From UBA4615 sp046046245 (lineage in GTDB: Bacteria > Pseudomonadota > Gammaproteobacteria > Burkholderiales > Burkholderiaceae_E), in the NCBI GenBank assembly GCA_046046245.1, contig JBJOKE010000056.1:1-58949 (forward strand): a DNA stretch of 58,949 nt, given 5' to 3'. Shown here piece after piece: positions 57,321 to 58,949 of the stretch. A program made the translations under genes and the position numbers. Below the pieces are notes generated by a model. The model searched no databases, had not been told where the DNA came from, and saw only the letters and a program-made list of their open reading frames with translations. Position 1 is the stretch's first letter, and the number at the start of each line of letters is the position of its first letter.

Positions 57321-58547
57321 TCAGGCGGCCGCGGGCTGCCGCTGCGCGACCGGGCGCTGGTCGATCGGCGCGTGCATCACCGCTGCGAAGGCGCCGAAGG
57401 CGATCACCATCACCCAGGCCCAGTCGTACGAGCCGGTCAGGTCGAAGATCCGTCCGCCGAGCCACGCGCCGAGGAAGCTGCCGATCTGGTGGCCGAAGAA
57501 CACCAGGCCGCCCAGCAGTCCGAGGTGGCGCACGCCGTAGATCTGGCCGACGAGCCCCGTGGTCAGCGGCACGGTCGACAGCCACAGCAGGCCCATCGCC
57601 GCGGCGAAGAGCCACACCGACCAGGGCGACAGCGGCGCCAGCAGGAACGCGGTCATCACGATCGAGCGCGCGACGTAGATGCCCGCGAGCAGCCACTTCT
57701 TCGACATGCGCCCGCCGAGCCAGCCGGCCGACAGCGAGCCGATCACGTTGAAGAGCCCGACGATCGCGAGCGCCTGTGCGCCGAGCGTCAGCGGCAGCCC
57801 CTTGTCGGCCAGGTAGGCCGGCAGGTGCAGGCCGATGAACACCACCTGCAGCCCGCAGACGAAGTAGCCCCAGAACAGCAGATGGAAGCTGCGGTCGCCG
57901 CCCGCCTCCCGCAGCGCCTGCGCGAAGGTGAGGCCGCCGGGCTGCGCCGCGCCCGCGGCGCGGTCGCCCCGTACCCCCAGCGCGAAGAGCGCGATCGCGC
58001 CCGCCGCGACGGCGTGCCCGAACAGGGCCGCCTGCCAGCCGAACGCATGGATCCCCTCGGCCGCGGCGGGCAGGAACAGGAACTGCCCGAACGAGCCGGC
58101 CGCGGTCCCGATCCCGAAGGCCCAGGTACGCCGCTCGGGCGGCACGAGCTTGCCGATCGCGGCGAACACCACCCCGAAGGCGGTACCGCCGATGCCCAGG
58201 CCGACCAGCAACCCGCCGGTCAGCGAGAGCGCGAGTCCGGTCTGCGCCCACCCCATGCCGAAGAGCCCCGCCGCGTACAGCGCCGAGCCGATCATCAGGG
58301 TGCGCGTCGCGCCGATGCGGTCCGACAGCGCGCCGAACAGGATCGCCCCCGCGCCCCACGCGAGGGCCTGCACGGCCATCGCGAAGCCGAAGGTCTCGCG
58401 GCTCCAGCCGCGCGCCTGCGTCATCTCGGGCAGGAACAGACCCGTGCTGGAGCGGGCGCCGTTCGCGATCACCAGGATCAGGCAGCCGGTGACCAGCGCC
58501 GTGACCCACGACGCGGGGCGAACGCCGCCGCGCGGCTCAGAGCCCAC
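57321..58547 (-). CDS. MFS transporter
   Basis: A 12-helix major facilitator of about 408 residues. The loop 2-3 signature is FGALSDRIGATRTLMIG, and the later GGRMSKKWLLAGIYVARS is its repeat in the second half; GLFLPEMTQARGWSRETFGF is typical of the monocarboxylate/oxalate-formate (MCT/OFA-like) group. The start is taken as GTG at 58547, which overlaps the end of hemL by 11 bp; an upstream start at 58598 would add an arginine-rich stretch that reads as a shadow of hemL. The substrate is unknown, with organic anions likely. Confidence 0.85.
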   Translation of the reverse strand: MGSEPRGGVRPASWVTALVTGCLILVIANGARSSTGLFLPEMTQARGWSRETFGFAMAVQALAWGAGAILFGALSDRIGATRTLMIGSALYAAGLFGMGWAQTGLALSLTGGLLVGLGIGGTAFGVVFAAIGKLVPPERRTWAFGIGTAAGSFGQFLFLPAAAEGIHAFGWQAALFGHAVAAGAIALFALGVRGDRAAGAAQPGGLTFAQALREAGGDRSFHLLFWGYFVCGLQVVFIGLHLPAYLADKGLPLTLGAQALAIVGLFNVIGSLSAGWLGGRMSKKWLLAGIYVARSIVMTAFLLAPLSPWSVWLFAAAMGLLWLSTVPLTTGLVGQIYGVRHLGLLGGLVFFGHQIGSFLGAWLGGRIFDLTGSYDWAWVMVIAFGAFAAVMHAPIDQRPVAQRQPAAA

Positions 58548-58949
58548 CGAACGCCGCCTTCGCCTGCTCGAGCGTGAAGTCCACGTCGGCGTCGGCATGC
58601 GCCGACGAGAAGAAGAACGCCTCGACCGGCGACGGCGGGAAGTAGACGCCGGCCTCGAGCATCCGGTGGTAGAAGCGCTTGAACCGCTCGACGTCCTGCG
58701 TCTGGATCTCGGCGAAGCTCGCGGGCGGCGTGGCCATCATGTAGAGGCCGGCCATCGTGCCGCACTGCTGCGCGCTGAAGGTCACGCCGGCGGCGGCCGC
58801 GGCCTCGCGCAGGCCGGCGAGGAGGCGGCCGAGGCGCGCCGAGACCGCATCGTAGAAGCCCGGCGCGGAGATCAGCTCGATCGTGGCGAGACCCGCGGCC
58901 ATCGCGATCGGGTTGCCCGACAGCGTGCCCGCCTGGTAGACGTTACCGA
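58537..58949 (-). CDS. hemL: Glutamate-1-semialdehyde 2,1-aminomutase, C-terminal part
   Basis: PLP enzyme of the C5 haem pathway that makes 5-aminolevulinate. Only the last 137 residues or so are in the window; the gene runs off the right edge. VYQAGTLSGNPIAMAAG, the segment after the PLP lysine, is diagnostic, and the C-terminal GVYFPPSPVEAFFFSSAH and EQAKAAFGGL are typical of HemL. Confidence 0.95.
   Translation of the reverse strand, partial: GNVYQAGTLSGNPIAMAAGLATIELISAPGFYDAVSARLGRLLAGLREAAAAAGVTFSAQQCGTMAGLYMMATPPASFAEIQTQDVERFKRFYHRMLEAGVYFPPSPVEAFFFSSAHADADVDFTLEQAKAAFGGL

Noticed and set aside
1..58949. CRISPR arrays, insertion sequences, prophage, tRNA or rRNA genes
   Set aside because: No regularly spaced repeats, transposase or integrase signatures, or cloverleaf candidates were noticed; gaps between genes are too short for most of these. 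A tRNA scan could confirm the RNA part.

Overview
The DNA is very GC-rich and gene-dense on both strands, with almost no long intergenic gaps. The rpsF-priB-rpsR-rplI-dnaB block, with priB between the S6 and S18 genes, points to a betaproteobacterium. The polyhydroxybutyrate (PHB) genes (phasin, PhaZ depolymerase, PHA-system protein) and the rnfB-nth pair also fit Burkholderiales. This is inferred from gene content; no rRNA or tRNA gene was seen.

Layout. (1) 1-8.05 kb is mostly housekeeping: a PIN-PhoH ATPase, a broken acetate kinase gene, a membrane protein, and the ribosomal/replication block transcribed leftwards. (2) 8.1-16.1 kb is a lipid cluster: a secreted small subunit with a GMC alcohol oxidase and a lipase, a two-module fatty acyl-CoA reductase, a phasin, a patatin and a PhaD-like TetR regulator. 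Two promoters in it share the arrangement CTCTAG-N10-TACxxT. (3) 16.1-26.8 kb holds an ICMT-like methyltransferase, a tandem AAA ATPase and a GntR-controlled set (PhyH/EctD-like dioxygenase, SAF-domain dehydrogenase), followed by an acyl-CoA ligase and an SMP-30 lactonase. (4) 25.1-30.3 kb carries a leftward operon headed by a wax ester synthase/DGAT, facing an acyl-CoA-binding protein and a PHA-system protein. The cell therefore appears able to make wax ester or triacylglycerol as well as PHB.

(5) 30.3-47.2 kb is the highlight: about fifteen leftward genes, many joined by ATGA or GTGA overlaps. From the promoter end they are a molybdenum hydroxylase (FAD subunit, then a fused FeS/Mo subunit), 6-hydroxynicotinate reductase, a UPF0280 protein, two DUF1185 paralogues, a branched-chain-type ABC transporter with fused permeases, enamidase, a TetR regulator, nicotinate phosphoribosyltransferase, a LutC-type protein and a 2-hydroxyacid dehydrogenase. 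This reads as uptake, hydroxylation, ferredoxin-dependent ring reduction and hydrolytic opening of nicotinate or a close N-heterocycle, plus unassigned families. A perfect 9+2+9 inverted repeat lies at its head.

(6) Divergent from it, 47.3-51.3 kb encodes a ferredoxin and a 1234-residue flavoprotein resembling an NfnB-NfnA fusion, a plausible source of low-potential electrons for the reductase. (7) 51.6-58.9 kb carries phaZ, an RnfB-like ferredoxin gene without a normal start codon, nth, DUF1841, a DUF47-Pit phosphate transport pair, an esterase-like protein lacking its serine nucleophile, an MFS transporter and the 3' end of hemL.
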